A DNA stretch of 64,000 bases, from NCBI GenBank assembly GCA_037976565.1, contig CP137675.1, forward strand, positions 27,781,158-27,845,157. Direction: 5' to 3'. The notes below the pieces were generated by a model. The model was given only the letters and a program-made list of their open reading frames with translations. It did not search any database and was not told where the DNA came from. Each line of letters opens with the position of its first letter. Position 1 is the stretch's first letter. Origin of the DNA: Mesocentrotus franciscanus (Eukaryota; Echinodermata; Echinoidea; Camarodonta; Strongylocentrotidae). Of the stretch, positions 46,301-55,447 are shown piece by piece. A program made the translations under genes and the position numbers.

Positions 46301-48938
46301 GTAAGACAATAATTCTACAATTCAGGTAATTGCGATGAAAGAAGTAAGATAATAATTTAATCAAATTTCAATCCGAGAAGTGAGGTAAATTTCTATACAG
46401 ACTTTATGAAGCTTCAAGAAAGGCCTATTTCATCTCCTGATGATGCCATCTACGTCTACAATTAACTATTAAAAGGGAAAATATAAATGTTTGAAGTTTT
46501 AAGTATAGGGCAAATGGGGGGACCACGTAAGATATTAAAACCAAATTAATAACAGAGTGGACTTTCCCTGTAATGACCACTGATCTATTGGTTTATAGTC
46601 GGTTCGGAATCGGGTTGGCGATGTGATCCCTAAAGTCACCAAAAACTATTGTTCTCCCCATTTGTTCCCCTAGACATCTGTTCCACATCGTCGTCCACTT
46701 TTTCTTCTTTTTCAACATCATTGTCGGTCTCCTGGGAAGTCTTCTTCGCATAATCAAAGTCACTTTCATCGGTATTTTGCTCATTGGCCGAGTCGACTTG
46801 TGTCTGGCGCCGCGTGGGTTTGAATGGGCTGATAAAGGTAAGACAATATTTCTACAATTCAGGTAATTGCGATGAAAGAAGTAAGATAATAATTCAATCA
46901 AATTTCAATCCGAGAAGTGAGGTAAATTTCTATACAGACTTTATGAAGCTTCAAGAAAGGCCTATTGCATCTCCTGATGATGCCATCTACGTCTACAATT
47001 AAGGAAAGAATAAAGCAACATGTGTAACTAATCATGATAATTTTTATCAATTACTGCCAACATTTCAAAAGTTTTCAATTTGATCGATTGAAAGCATGAT
47101 AACATTGAAGTCGAGAAGCTTAGTGCCTGAGTTCTCACATTTTTGCAAGGTATTAAATATTTCCATTTGGAAGCCGATGAGCCTCTAGTAAATGACCCCC
47201 AAATTGACAGATAAACTGACCAAAAATATATGCCGTGCTATTGAAGATATGGTGTCGGTCTCGTTGGGGCTGGGGTATTAGTGACGCTGGCATTGCAAGT
47301 TATAGCCTACCCGTTGCAGTAGAGGTCTTAGGGGGATAGGGCCAGGAGCGGATCCAGCCGGCGGCAAGGGAGGGGGCCTAAAAAGGGGCGCACTTCGTGC
47401 GAAAATTTGAAAATCGTGCCGGTCGATTTTTCGCTCAGTGGGGGTGAGCAAAATAAATAAATTTGGCACCCGAAATTTGTTTTTCCATCCGGGAAGGGTA
47501 ATTTTTCCACCGCCACCCCTTGGGCGCCAGTAGAGACCTCAAATTTTTTGTTTTGGCACCCGAATTTTTTTTTTCCCTACGGGAAGGGTTTTTTTTTCCC
47601 ACCACCACCCCCCCCTTGGGCGTCAGGGGAGGGGGCCCAACTTCTTTTTTTCAAAAGAGTGTTTTTACCTGTTTTTTGGGCTAGGGGAGGGGGCCCAGGC
47701 CCCCCGGGCCCCCACTGGATCCGGCACTGCCCAAAATGTGGGAAATGTAGAAAATGAATGTAAAACCCAAAGTCCCCCAAAACCCCCAAATATATATATA
47801 TATATATATACAACCGCTCCTGACCTGTTGCACACGGAGCCTGACATAAGAATGCGTCAGCGATTGCATGGTGCGATCTTGGACGAGCCATGTGACAGAT
47901 TGCAAAATGAGCAGTGCAAAAAATGTTTTGAAAATCTTGGGTCTGTGCTAATTGCTATCACAGACTCGATTAGCAGAGGTGATAATGCACCTGAAATGAT
48001 GCCTGAAACTCTTTCAAATTCTCTCCAGGTTTCAGGGCCTACCGCTCCTTTCTCGAGTTGGAAGTCAGCCTCACTCACCCAGTGGTCGTCACATTCTGTC
48101 ATTTACTTAACCAATCACGGAGAAATAGAAGTGCTAGTGGAGATGATGTCGAGAGCGGGCACGATTCCGAAGCCCAGGTAGATGGTGACGTCGCTATCAA
48201 TGGTAAGTCTTTCATCAAATGAAATCGCGTTAAATATATTCTCGTAATAAAAAGGCAATTTCCTTTGACATTGTATAATAATCACAAAACAAAAACAACA
48301 ACAGCAAGAACAATGGTAATAATATAATTACTACTACAACTGCTGCTACTACTACTACTACTACTACAACAACTACTACTTCTCTTACTACTACTACTAC
48401 TACTACTACGACTACTTCTACTACTATTACTAATACCAATGATAAATGGTTTTATATATATGCATGGGGTAGCTTTTTGGTATTTATAGTGCTCTCCCTA
48501 ATCTCCTTGTGACATGTGTATTTTGTTTGTACTATTCAACTTAAAGTCAACGATCAGAATTCTGCTAAAATTTAGACCCGACGGCTGGGTTTATCCATTC
48601 ATCCAAAATCGGGCTTAACAAGTCTTCCAGATTTCCTTCCTTAAACCTGATTTTACACCCGATATCGAGTTGAATGCTTTTACTAAATATGTTTAATTTC
48701 ATTGACAATGTTTCTCTTCTTTGTATCTCATTTCATCAAAGATGTTGCCGCTTCCTGGGGCACAAATACTAAAAACCTCTCGAGTACAAGAGTGAGAAAT
48801 CGTTGGTTCAAAGCATTCACATTGGTTCGAAACAAACGACTGGTGTACGAGAGACTACACAAGCTAGAAGAAAAGAACAGAGAGGAACTGCACAATAGCA
48901 TGTTCTTCATGATGCCTCAAGAAACGGAAACAGTGTAG
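32924..48938 (+). CDS. STRA6-like: STRA6-like multi-pass membrane receptor, gene 3 (complete, 637 aa)
   Basis: Seventeen exons: 32924-33046, 35707-35786, 36438-36580, 37645-37774, 38162-38204, 38604-38732, 40213-40310, 40834-40957, 41476-41581, 42072-42147, 42486-42561, 43024-43072, 43515-43611, 45214-45318, 46674-46837, 48029-48202, 48742-48938. The total is 1914 nt with no internal stop. The block order is that of gene 2: sequon N17 in the outside tail, paired helices through residue ~515, the FLELEV...HPVVVTFCH block, then a basic RNRW motif (591-594). Exon 8 fuses the sequence split into two exons in genes 2 and 4, an intron loss. The exon 7 acceptor must be gaaag/AATTTT; the AG eight bases later would put a stop in frame. 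Introns hold a probable solo LTR, a duplicated acceptor and decayed exon copies. A retinoid-uptake role is inferred from the family; the ligand is unknown. Confidence 0.92.
33485..33547 (+). repeat. Three tandem ~24-bp units
   Basis: The motif 'ttttaagaaggagactaggt' is repeated three times in gene 3 intron 1. Confidence 0.85.
33598..34125 (+). mobile_element. TTAA-type MITE, family 1, decayed copy in gene 3 intron 1
   Basis: 'gtcccatttgcag', 'acggcatttgaaag', 'gcgcaaagattcaatcag' and 'gtgtctgacagtgaagtc' match 52763-53293 throughout, but both termini are damaged. The matching site in gene 4 intron 1 (near 55780) lacks the element. Confidence 0.7.
34640..34815. repeat. GA-rich microsatellite in gene 3 intron 1
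   Basis: GAGAGA-rich. A shorter version lies at the matching place in gene 4 (about 55905-55925). Leu/Ser-rich frames are repeat translations. Confidence 0.9.
35288..35492 (+). mobile_element. Decayed SINE of the 30575 family
   Basis: 'catgattcagtggcaaagc', 'gaggcattaatcctcattta' and 'gcagtcaggcaaaaaaaa' align with the SINE at 30575-30790. It lies in gene 3 intron 1 and is absent from the corresponding part of gene 4. Confidence 0.6.
38243..38409. mobile_element. CAGTGG-ended MITE in gene 3 intron 5
   Basis: Ends CAGTGGTGTAG and CTACGCCACTG are inverted. The interior is 'ttgggtggggacttcttttc ... ccccttccag'. The same insertion is at 59635-59846 at the same place in gene 4 intron 5, so it predates that duplication. 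Confidence 0.75.
39006..39974 (-). mobile_element. Probable solo LTR, copy A, in gene 3 intron 6
   Basis: On the minus strand it runs from TGTAGTGACCAAAT to GTAATATACA, the TG...CA ends expected of an LTR. A second copy, in the other orientation, is at about 50468-51230. The matching gene 4 intron (60175-60627) lacks it. No 5-bp target duplication was recognised, and no gag or pol is present. Frames of about 90-130 codons across it are not supported as genes. Confidence 0.5.
40327..40363. repeat. ATT microsatellite
   Basis: About 10 TAT/ATT units just downstream of gene 3 exon 7. Confidence 0.9.
41953..42072 (+). repeat. 70-bp-period direct duplication including a splice acceptor
   Basis: 'tgtttcgtccatttgtacaa' through 'ttttctctgttatacagt' occurs at 41953-42002 and again at 42023-42072. 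The second copy supplies the acceptor of the exon that starts at 42072. The first supplies an equally strong decoy, ttatacag/TCAACG. Confidence 0.9.
44151..44260 (+). pseudogene. Decayed copy of gene 3 exon 43515-43611
   Basis: 'ttcaagccgttctttgga', 'cagtacaatttactgctagg' and 'ttgctcgaaaattattg' align with the exon 14 homologue of gene 3. One base is deleted early, shifting the frame, and the donor GTGAG has become ATGAG. It lies 540 bp after the functional exon in the same intron. Confidence 0.85.
44688..44990 (+). mobile_element. tRNA-derived SINE in gene 3
   Basis: The head 'gttgtggtctagtggatacg' and 'ggggttcgagtcccgccgcg' is followed by 'catttgccactcttcaccc', 'taaatgggtacccggtagg' and an ATT-rich tail. 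It is the clearest member of the family also at 24345 and 55966. Confidence 0.8.
45534..45708 (+). other. Possible alternative terminal exon of gene 3
   Basis: A good acceptor (atgattttgcag/CCACGG) joins exon 45214-45318 in the right phase. It opens a frame of 57 codons to a TGA at 45706-45708, S/T-rich (begins SHGVSSTSAYQRVMVKSEQ). An AATAAA follows at 46031-46036. If used it would give a receptor truncated after the NNR of helix 9. It has no counterpart in genes 1 or 2. An open frame this long by chance is not rare, so it is tentative. Confidence 0.3.
46251..46464 (+). pseudogene. Truncated duplicate of gene 3 exon 46674-46837 3' end plus intron
   Basis: This 214-bp segment matches 46788-47001 base for base in length with only a few substitutions. 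It contains the last 50 bp of the exon (ccgagtcgacttgtgtctgg ... gacaaag) with its donor gtaaga, and 164 bp of following intron. The front of the exon and its acceptor are absent, so it cannot be spliced in. Confidence 0.9.
47343..47729. mobile_element. hAT-like non-autonomous element in gene 3 intron 16
   Basis: It begins CAGGAGCGGATCCAGCC and ends GGATCCGGCACTG. Inside are the shared blocks 'gggccta', 'cgcacttcgtgcgaaaattt' and 'cgtgccggtcgatttttcgc'. No 8-bp target duplication is visible, so it may be a recombinant or decayed copy. Confidence 0.65.
47815..48028 (+). other. Uninterrupted, coding-like stretch abutting gene 3 exon 17
   Basis: One frame runs open for about 70 codons right up to the acceptor, with content such as RLHGAILDEPCDRLQNEQCK and a C-x6-7-C-x2-C arrangement. 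It is out of phase with exon 17, has no equivalent in genes 1, 2 or 4 and follows a TA repeat. It may be a fragment of another gene or transposon; it is not recognised. Confidence 0.25.
48328..48432. repeat. CTA trinucleotide array
   Basis: About 100 bp of CTA/CTT units in the last intron of gene 3. The valine-rich minus-strand frame is a repeat translation. Confidence 0.9.
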
Positions 48939-49418
48939 AGGTCAGGTTCATTGGAGGACTACGACTAGCTGCATTAATTAGGACGGTCATTTCCGTACGG
49001 AAGCTCCAAAGAACTGAGCAACGTGATGAATCGTGGTATCGACCGACCCTCGACCAACAATAAGGACTGGTCGTGATGATCAGAAGTAGATGTTTGATAA
49101 CTTTTTCGTAGTTTACTTATATTTTTAGAGAGAAAAATTGAACTTAAAATGACTTTGTAAATGACGTTTCATTCATGACGTCCGGTCTAAATATCTGAAA
49201 GGAGCTGCTAGACGACCTGAACCCTAGGTTTAATATAAAAACCGCGCGCGCATGCAGCTGTGCCTATGTAATACACATGTCGATCGCATATTGGAAGTAC
49301 ATCCTGACGAGAACATTAATTATTTCCTCTTTTGATTATTTTGTTTGACATTCTTCTCAGAAGATTTCCATTGAGATGTTGAATTCTTGTTCTACATGTA
49401 AATCGACTTTAAAAGTCA

Positions 49419-49424
49419 AATAAA
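49419..49424 (+). terminator. Candidate polyadenylation signal for gene 3
   Basis: AATAAA about 480 bp after the stop codon, followed by a second AATAA. It is the nearest canonical hexamer. Confidence 0.4.
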
Positions 49425-50467
49425 TAATCAAATATTGTATCAAACCAAAGATTTGTGGGTCTACCAGAAATATCATAGGGCTTCACAATGGATGATTTGC
49501 TTGAAAAAAATTGTTATAAACATGCAAACAGGAACGCCCATCACATTTCCTTTTTTACTTCACTTAATCACTTAATTGTATGAATTCGAATAAGTCATGT
49601 TGTGTCTAGCTTGCCACGCGCATCGTTGAAACCACTGCATTTACAAATGAAATGGACTGTTCCCTATAAGTCTGCTTCAGGTTTACATAGCAGTTTTTTC
49701 GACGGGCAAAAGAGTTTGCTGTAGCAAGGAGTTTTATTAGTTTTTGTTGTGGATTTTAATTCACAACAAAGCAAAACAACCCCCCTCCAAAGGGAGGGGG
49801 GGGGGGTGTAGAAGTCTACTAAGAACTGAACAAAGCTGACCCTTATGGATGAGACTTGAAAGTAGAATGATTGTCTCACAACTTAGTATATAAAATAAGG
49901 ATGACCTAATTTGATAAAAGCAACCACCAGCGCTTGGATTTATTCACCAACCTTTAGGGTTAATAACATAATGTATAAAATGAATTATTCTCAATTCGTA
50001 ACATGTCTGTGCGTGAGCGAATATTCATTGCAAACATTAATTGTGCATTTTTGTAAAGAATAAACTGTATTACTCCATATACCTTAAACTTTATACTTCA
50101 TATCTTATTTATTATTTTGGTTGACACTCTCCAGGAAGCCATACGTACGTTAGAAGGTAGAATTTGATAGATGTAATAATTCGGTCTCACCGACGAGACC
50201 GATACCGGACATACAACTAACCGAACAATTTATAGCCCTAAGGCCAAGAATCGGTCGATGTCGATTTGGAGTCGGTTTACCGGTATGTGACTAAGATATA
50301 ACGGGTACATCCCAGTTGACCGAACTGCCAGATAATGAAGAAACGAGAGAAATTCACGTGATCAAAGGTAAATGAGGTCTGGCAGACCTGTAGAGACCTA
50401 ATAACACAGTGGGAACGGCATGACCCATCTAAGAAGTAGAAGGTCTGCAGATGGGATTTCTTGGTCT

Positions 50468-51230
50468 TGTAGTGACCAAATGTCATGATTTTTAACTCTT
50501 GTATGTATAATAACGTTTTACGAGTTTTATGCATTGATTTGTACATGTTTAATACGTAATGCTTTCCTATTTTCAAAATGGCGGCTTTCCCTTGCGTGGT
50601 ACTTTTCCACTCCGCCTATCTGGCTTTGCAGACATGTTCCAACCGGTTCTGTCTGGTTTGTAATATATTCTATTATGACGTAGACTTTTCATAATGACGT
50701 ACAGCGTGTATACTGACACGTTATTGTATACGCGTATTTCAAATTATAATTCAACCAATCACGCTCCAGTGGTGATTGGGGCTTCGCTTTGATTTTCCAT
50801 GTGGAAATCAGAGGGATTTTCTTTTTTTTTATCGGTACACACAGTTTGTTACTGTGCATCGTTTATCGTGCCGGTCAAATTTTCTTCCAACGAGGGCTCA
50901 ACGACTTTGTTCCCTGCGCCTCTGGCAGGGGACTTGCTCATCAAATATCATCAACGACATCGCCGTCTTCATCATAGCCTTCGTCATCATCGCTGTCATC
51001 ATCGCCCTCATCGTTTTCATCATCGTCAGCATCGTCATTTCATGACCTCGTCGTGGATGCTGATTTGGTTTGATTAATTTTTCTTGGACGCTTTGCTGAA
51101 GTATTTCATGATCCTTTTATGCTTGATTTTTTATGATTGATTATTGTTTTTTTGTATGATTGATTATATTTGTGTATTCAGTTTTCGACGTGAGTTTCAT
51201 ACTCCCTTGAGACGATCCAGTTGATTATTT
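50468..51230 (+). mobile_element. Probable solo LTR, copy B
   Basis: It starts TGTAGTGACCAAATGTCATG and aligns, as reverse complement, with 39006-39974: 'ttatcgtgccggtcaaattt', 'cgtcgtggatgctgatttgg' and 'atgatccttttatgctt' all match. The 3' limit is blurred by divergence. No internal retroelement genes adjoin it. Confidence 0.5.
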
Positions 51231-52639
51231 CATCCAGTGATCACTAATATTTTTATGTTAATTATTGACGTCTGAGAGAGTTGTTCGCTCCTCAGCCCCC
51301 CCCTCCTCACTCCGGGGTCGGAGGGACCGCATTCGTGTTCCCAAAATCTCCTGTAAAGGGGTACTTTTTGCGCGAAAAAGTCCGGCCCGAGAATTGTAAA
51401 AAGAGGGGATGTATTTGACTTTTCACCCGGAGATTTCTTTAAAAAGGGTGTGTTGTTTCTTTCTCTCTCTTTGGACTCCTGAGAAATTTAAAAAGGGGGT
51501 CATAAAATATCTTGAATATCATAGATAGGGGGTACATTGAGCAGTGTTCCGGATTTAGAGGGGTCTCCAAGGCAGGAAAAGCCCGCTAAAGGAGGGTTCA
51601 GAAATGTTGGCAGTCCTGAGATAGGGGGTGCTTTCAAAGGGAGGGAACAAGCATACGCATATCCTAAATAACACTGAGTGGGGGTGGGGGGCCCTCCATT
51701 AGATTCTTGATTATTGTGTATATTTGGGTGTGCCCGAACGATTATACGAACCTTGATAATTTGTGTGATTATATTAAATTGTTGATATCATTTATATAAC
51801 TTTATTGTTTGATTGTGTGGTTTTTTCCTCGTTCATCGTAAAGTTAAAAGGTACAATCCCTCCGGGGAGTTCTACAGTCTCATCACTCTCATGGGCCAGC
51901 CGCCTCCGGTCTATTACTGTGCTGTAACTTTTCTTTTTTTATGGCGTTCACAAGACCGACGCACAGTGGCCCAAGGGAGGAGCCAAATTAAGTGCCCGCC
52001 AAAACTCATTTTTGGTGATTTTTTTCTTTTTTCTTTCTTGCCCAGTTGGAAGATAATACATGTACATTGAATAATACCTCAGTAAAATATTTAATTCCGG
52101 TATGCACAATAAGGGTATAAATTTACTCCTTCAAACAGCAAAATCTTACATTATTCACAGTTTTAGTGCAAAAGTGACTTATTTTTATAAATCTTTCAAT
52201 TTAACATGGATTTTTTTAAAGGTATTGATATAAAATTGCTTTCACATATTCCTGATAGTTCATTTCACTGCATGAATGGGTTAAAAATGGATAGAAACAC
52301 AATCTTCATAATATATTATAGGGTAATTCACTGAAAAATGGACTAATTATCCATGTTTTTTTTTTATAAATTCAGAGAAAATGTTTAGATTTCCAGGGAT
52401 TTCCAGTTTAATTTTATTACCAACTTTTTCTCTGATGTCTAAGCTTTAAGTTGATACCAGATTTGGCTGCCATCTTTAGCCTGTTTCTATGTTATAGCCG
52501 TTTTTTTCCTTGCCACATTGCCCCGAAAATGTGTTTATTTTGGTCCGCGGTGTCAGAAAAAGTGTCACGCGCCCCCGCGCGCCGTAATTTATGAGCTATA
52601 TTAGGTACTTATTGCTTGTTTTGGACACCTTCATGGATT

Positions 52640-52745
52640 TTTAAGTATTCTGGTGGCCATTACCCATGGTAAGTGGTATGAACGAATTTTTCGGCCCCCG
52701 AAACCTAGGTATAGACACCAAAATTATAGCTCTTAGATATATATA
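52640..52745 (+). repeat. Interspersed repeat, two copies around the MITE
   Basis: 'tggccattacccatggtaag' ... 'acctaggtatagacaccaaa' here matches 'aggccataacccatagtaag' ... 'acctagctataggcaccaaa' at 53860-53960. Both are followed by a TA-containing tract. It is an unclassified repeat. Confidence 0.6.
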
Positions 52746-52762
52746 TATATATCACGATTTAA

Positions 52763-53293
52763 AGGTACTATGTCCCATTTGCAGGCCAAAAAAATGAAAA
52801 GGTTAGATTCCAACGGCATTTGAAAGACAATACTAATTTAGAACTTCCCTTAAAAAAGGGGGCTTGAAAATGTCTTTAAGTGGGAAAATAACGACTATTA
52901 GTTGTCGAATCGACTTAGGAGCTATAGAGCCAGTAAGTAATAGTCTGATTTTCAGACCATTGTACCGAATGGTCGTACGTTTTATGCTGCGCAAAGATTC
53001 AATCAGTTTAATTTTGGCCATTACAAGAAGTGGGTTATTGATGTAGACAAATGCTCATGTACCCTTTACAGCTCATTTTATGTATGTTATTACCAAAGAT
53101 GAAAAAGCCAGTCAGTCACTCAATAGTGTCTGACAGTGAAGTCTAGCAAAAAGTAAACGGGTTTCCTTGCATAATTTGAATATTAGGACACTGCTAACGT
53201 TTAAATTTCACAGATAGGACATACATGACATATTCATAATTCCTGCAAAGTTCTACAGAATTTGATGTTGGCTGCAAAAGGGACATAGTATCT
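52763..53293 (+). mobile_element. TTAA-flanked MITE, family 1, copy B
   Basis: It starts AGGTACTATGTCCC after TTAA (52759-52762) and ends GGGACATAGTATCT. It is the inverse of 7279-7807. The right-hand TTAA is not present: the element is followed directly by the gene 2 intron 8-like segment. Confidence 0.75.
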
Positions 53294-53296
53294 GTA

Positions 53297-53505
53297 ATTG
53301 TTGCCATTTTTCTCTTCAATATTTAAATATTATAGTGATATAAAACAACTCGACCATATACGATTACGTTAATTTCACTTTCTCTCTTCTCTTTCTGCAG
53401 GAATACCATTTAAAGTCTTTTAAAATGGATTCCTATGTTTCTTTTACCGAAAAAACCCGCATTTCCAAGCAAAATAGCTTATAAATACGTCCATTATATT
53501 ATACA
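53297..53505. repeat. Copy of gene 2 intron 8 segment (21201-21414)
   Basis: From 'attgttgccatttttctctt' through 'aatagcttataaatacg', near-identical to gene 2 intron 8. A second MITE 3' end (53513-53636) follows it, so the unit is flanked by two copies of the MITE terminus. Confidence 0.75.
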
Positions 53506-53512
53506 AATTATA

Positions 53513-53636
53513 CATAATTTGAATTTTAGGACACTGCTAACGTTTCAATTTCACAGATAGGACATACATGACATATTCATAATTCCTGCAAAGTTCTACA
53601 GAATTTGATGTTGGCTGCAAAAAGGACATAGTATCT
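53513..53636 (+). mobile_element. Extra 3' end of family 1 MITE
   Basis: 'aggacactgctaacgtttc' to 'aaaaaggacatagtatctt' repeats 53165-53293 nearly exactly, but the rest of the element is missing. Confidence 0.75.
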
Positions 53637-55387
53637 TTATAGCTAATTTCGGTTTCTGGCGGCCATTTTTTTATTACAAAATGGCGGCCATATTTTGTAT
53701 TGTTCATATTATGCTACTCTAAACCCTTATGATAATTCAAAGCTTGCCAGTGAATAGACTGACTTCTAAAACATATTTTAATCTCGCTAATTAGAGCTTT
53801 ACTGTAAATAGTTAGGAGACTTGTAGCCATTTTGGACGCCATCTTGGATTGCCAGGTGTCCTGGAGGCCATAACCCATAGTAAGTAATAAAATGGATTAT
53901 TCGACCTCCAGACCTAGCTATAGGCACCAAAATCACATCGCTAAGATGGATAGTATCATGATATATGCCCTATTCCGAGAGTCCGATTTTCTAAGATTTT
54001 TAGGATGTTATTTCTACCACTACCGGAAACCGTTGAAAAACCTTTTGTTGCAATTCTGTTGGGGTTGGGGTACATGTATTTTAACCTGCCTAGTGAGGGG
54101 TCATATAGATAAATGTAGACTCAATGCTATTGGTGATATGTGTAAATGTGACGTCAGATCTAGGGTCATGATGAATGCGTGAGTAAGCAAAATCTTCTGG
54201 CATCTGTCATTATTTTCTATGGTTTGACGGATCAACATTGGGAAAGAGCGCAACACCTAGAAGCAAGATATAGAATACTAGAATAAGAACATGGAAGAAA
54301 ATTACACACTCACGACATTTAATAAACATATCGTACCAGCGATACATTTTTTGATGAATACTTTACCCCGGCTTCTCACAAATTATCTTACATACTTAAT
54401 TTATAAGTTGTTAATGGTAATATATGTTTTCTCCTAACGTTTCCATGGTTTCAATTCATTAATGCATCTTTGTATTTTCTCTTGCTTTTTATATTCTATG
54501 GTGCATTGCACAAACCTGCCTTGAACCTGAATAGGTGCATAGACCTGAATATGCTTACTATAATACTGCACTTTGCAAATTCGTGTATTGCTAAACCTTC
54601 ATTTAGAATATAGAAATGGTTAAATCAACCATTATAGACTAATACATTCAGATATCATCTGCTTCATATTCTACTTTATATTCGATTCTATATATTGTCT
54701 TGTATTCTAGCTTAACATATTCTATTTCCTATTCTGCTTTATTCTCTATTTTATTCTGCTTTATATCTAACTTTATTTAAAAATCGATATTCCAATGTTT
54801 CCTTTTTCTTGTTAATAATATTTAAGCAACGAATTGAGAGTTTTGTCAGACATCTTAGATGTAGTATGCAACCTCGCCAAAAACCCCGAGGGAATTTCAA
54901 TACCAAGTTTGTTATACAGCAAAATTATCGTTTTATTCAGTGTGTGTGGGGGAGGGGTAGGGATGAACTGAAAAACACTTTACGCCCCCAAGCTGTGACA
55001 AAAAAATTGCCGCCTTCAAATATAATCAACATTAAAATATCATACCAGAAATTAAACAATTGAAGGTACTCCCACTATATCCCCCGCCCCCATATTTCGA
55101 ACACTGTCCTTAATAATTCAATAAATAGGTCTACATGCAAAGAGCAAAACTATTTAAAATCAATCACTATATGTATACATATAGCATCAATCGCAAGAAT
55201 TCGCTGATACCGTTTGTCTACGTTTATAACAGGATCAGCATAATGTACATGCTGTTATACGGAGACAAAGCTCCTAGGTTTGTCCTTGGAGCTTGCGTCA
55301 CTATATTGCCCGGTTGACGGCACTGGCCTAGGTTATTCCTTAATTGGAGGTTGAGCGCAAAGATCCATAGTTGTATGTGGATCGGCT

Positions 55388-55447
55388 CGTGTGACAGGTT
55401 ATGGTCTATATTTTAGCCAAACGTATCCTGATCCATTCAGGAGCAAC
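55388..55447 (+). promoter_or_regulatory. 5' flank of gene 4 conserved with gene 3
   Basis: 'gtgtgacaggttatggtcta' and 'gagcaacATGGCTGAAAGCA' match the region just upstream of gene 3. Gene 4 has a short extra 'ttcagg' block. It is likely 5' UTR and core promoter. Confidence 0.5.

Larger units (their letters stand above)
48939..55447. other. Spacer between gene 3 and gene 4
   Basis: No supported gene. It holds the gene 3 3' UTR (AATAAA at 49419-49424), LTR copy B (about 50468-51230), G/C-rich low-complexity sequence (51270-51700), a broken repeat family (52640-52745 and 53860-53960), a TTAA MITE (52763-53293), a relocated gene 2 intron segment (53297-53505) and the 5' flank of gene 4. Nothing was recognised in 51710-52480 or 54200-55380. 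Confidence 0.6.

Noticed and set aside
47738..48181. 147-codon frame reading across gene 3 exon 17
   Set aside because: It is out of phase with the exon's true frame (FRAYRSFLELEV), so the combined frame is not a gene. The intronic part is reported separately as unexplained.
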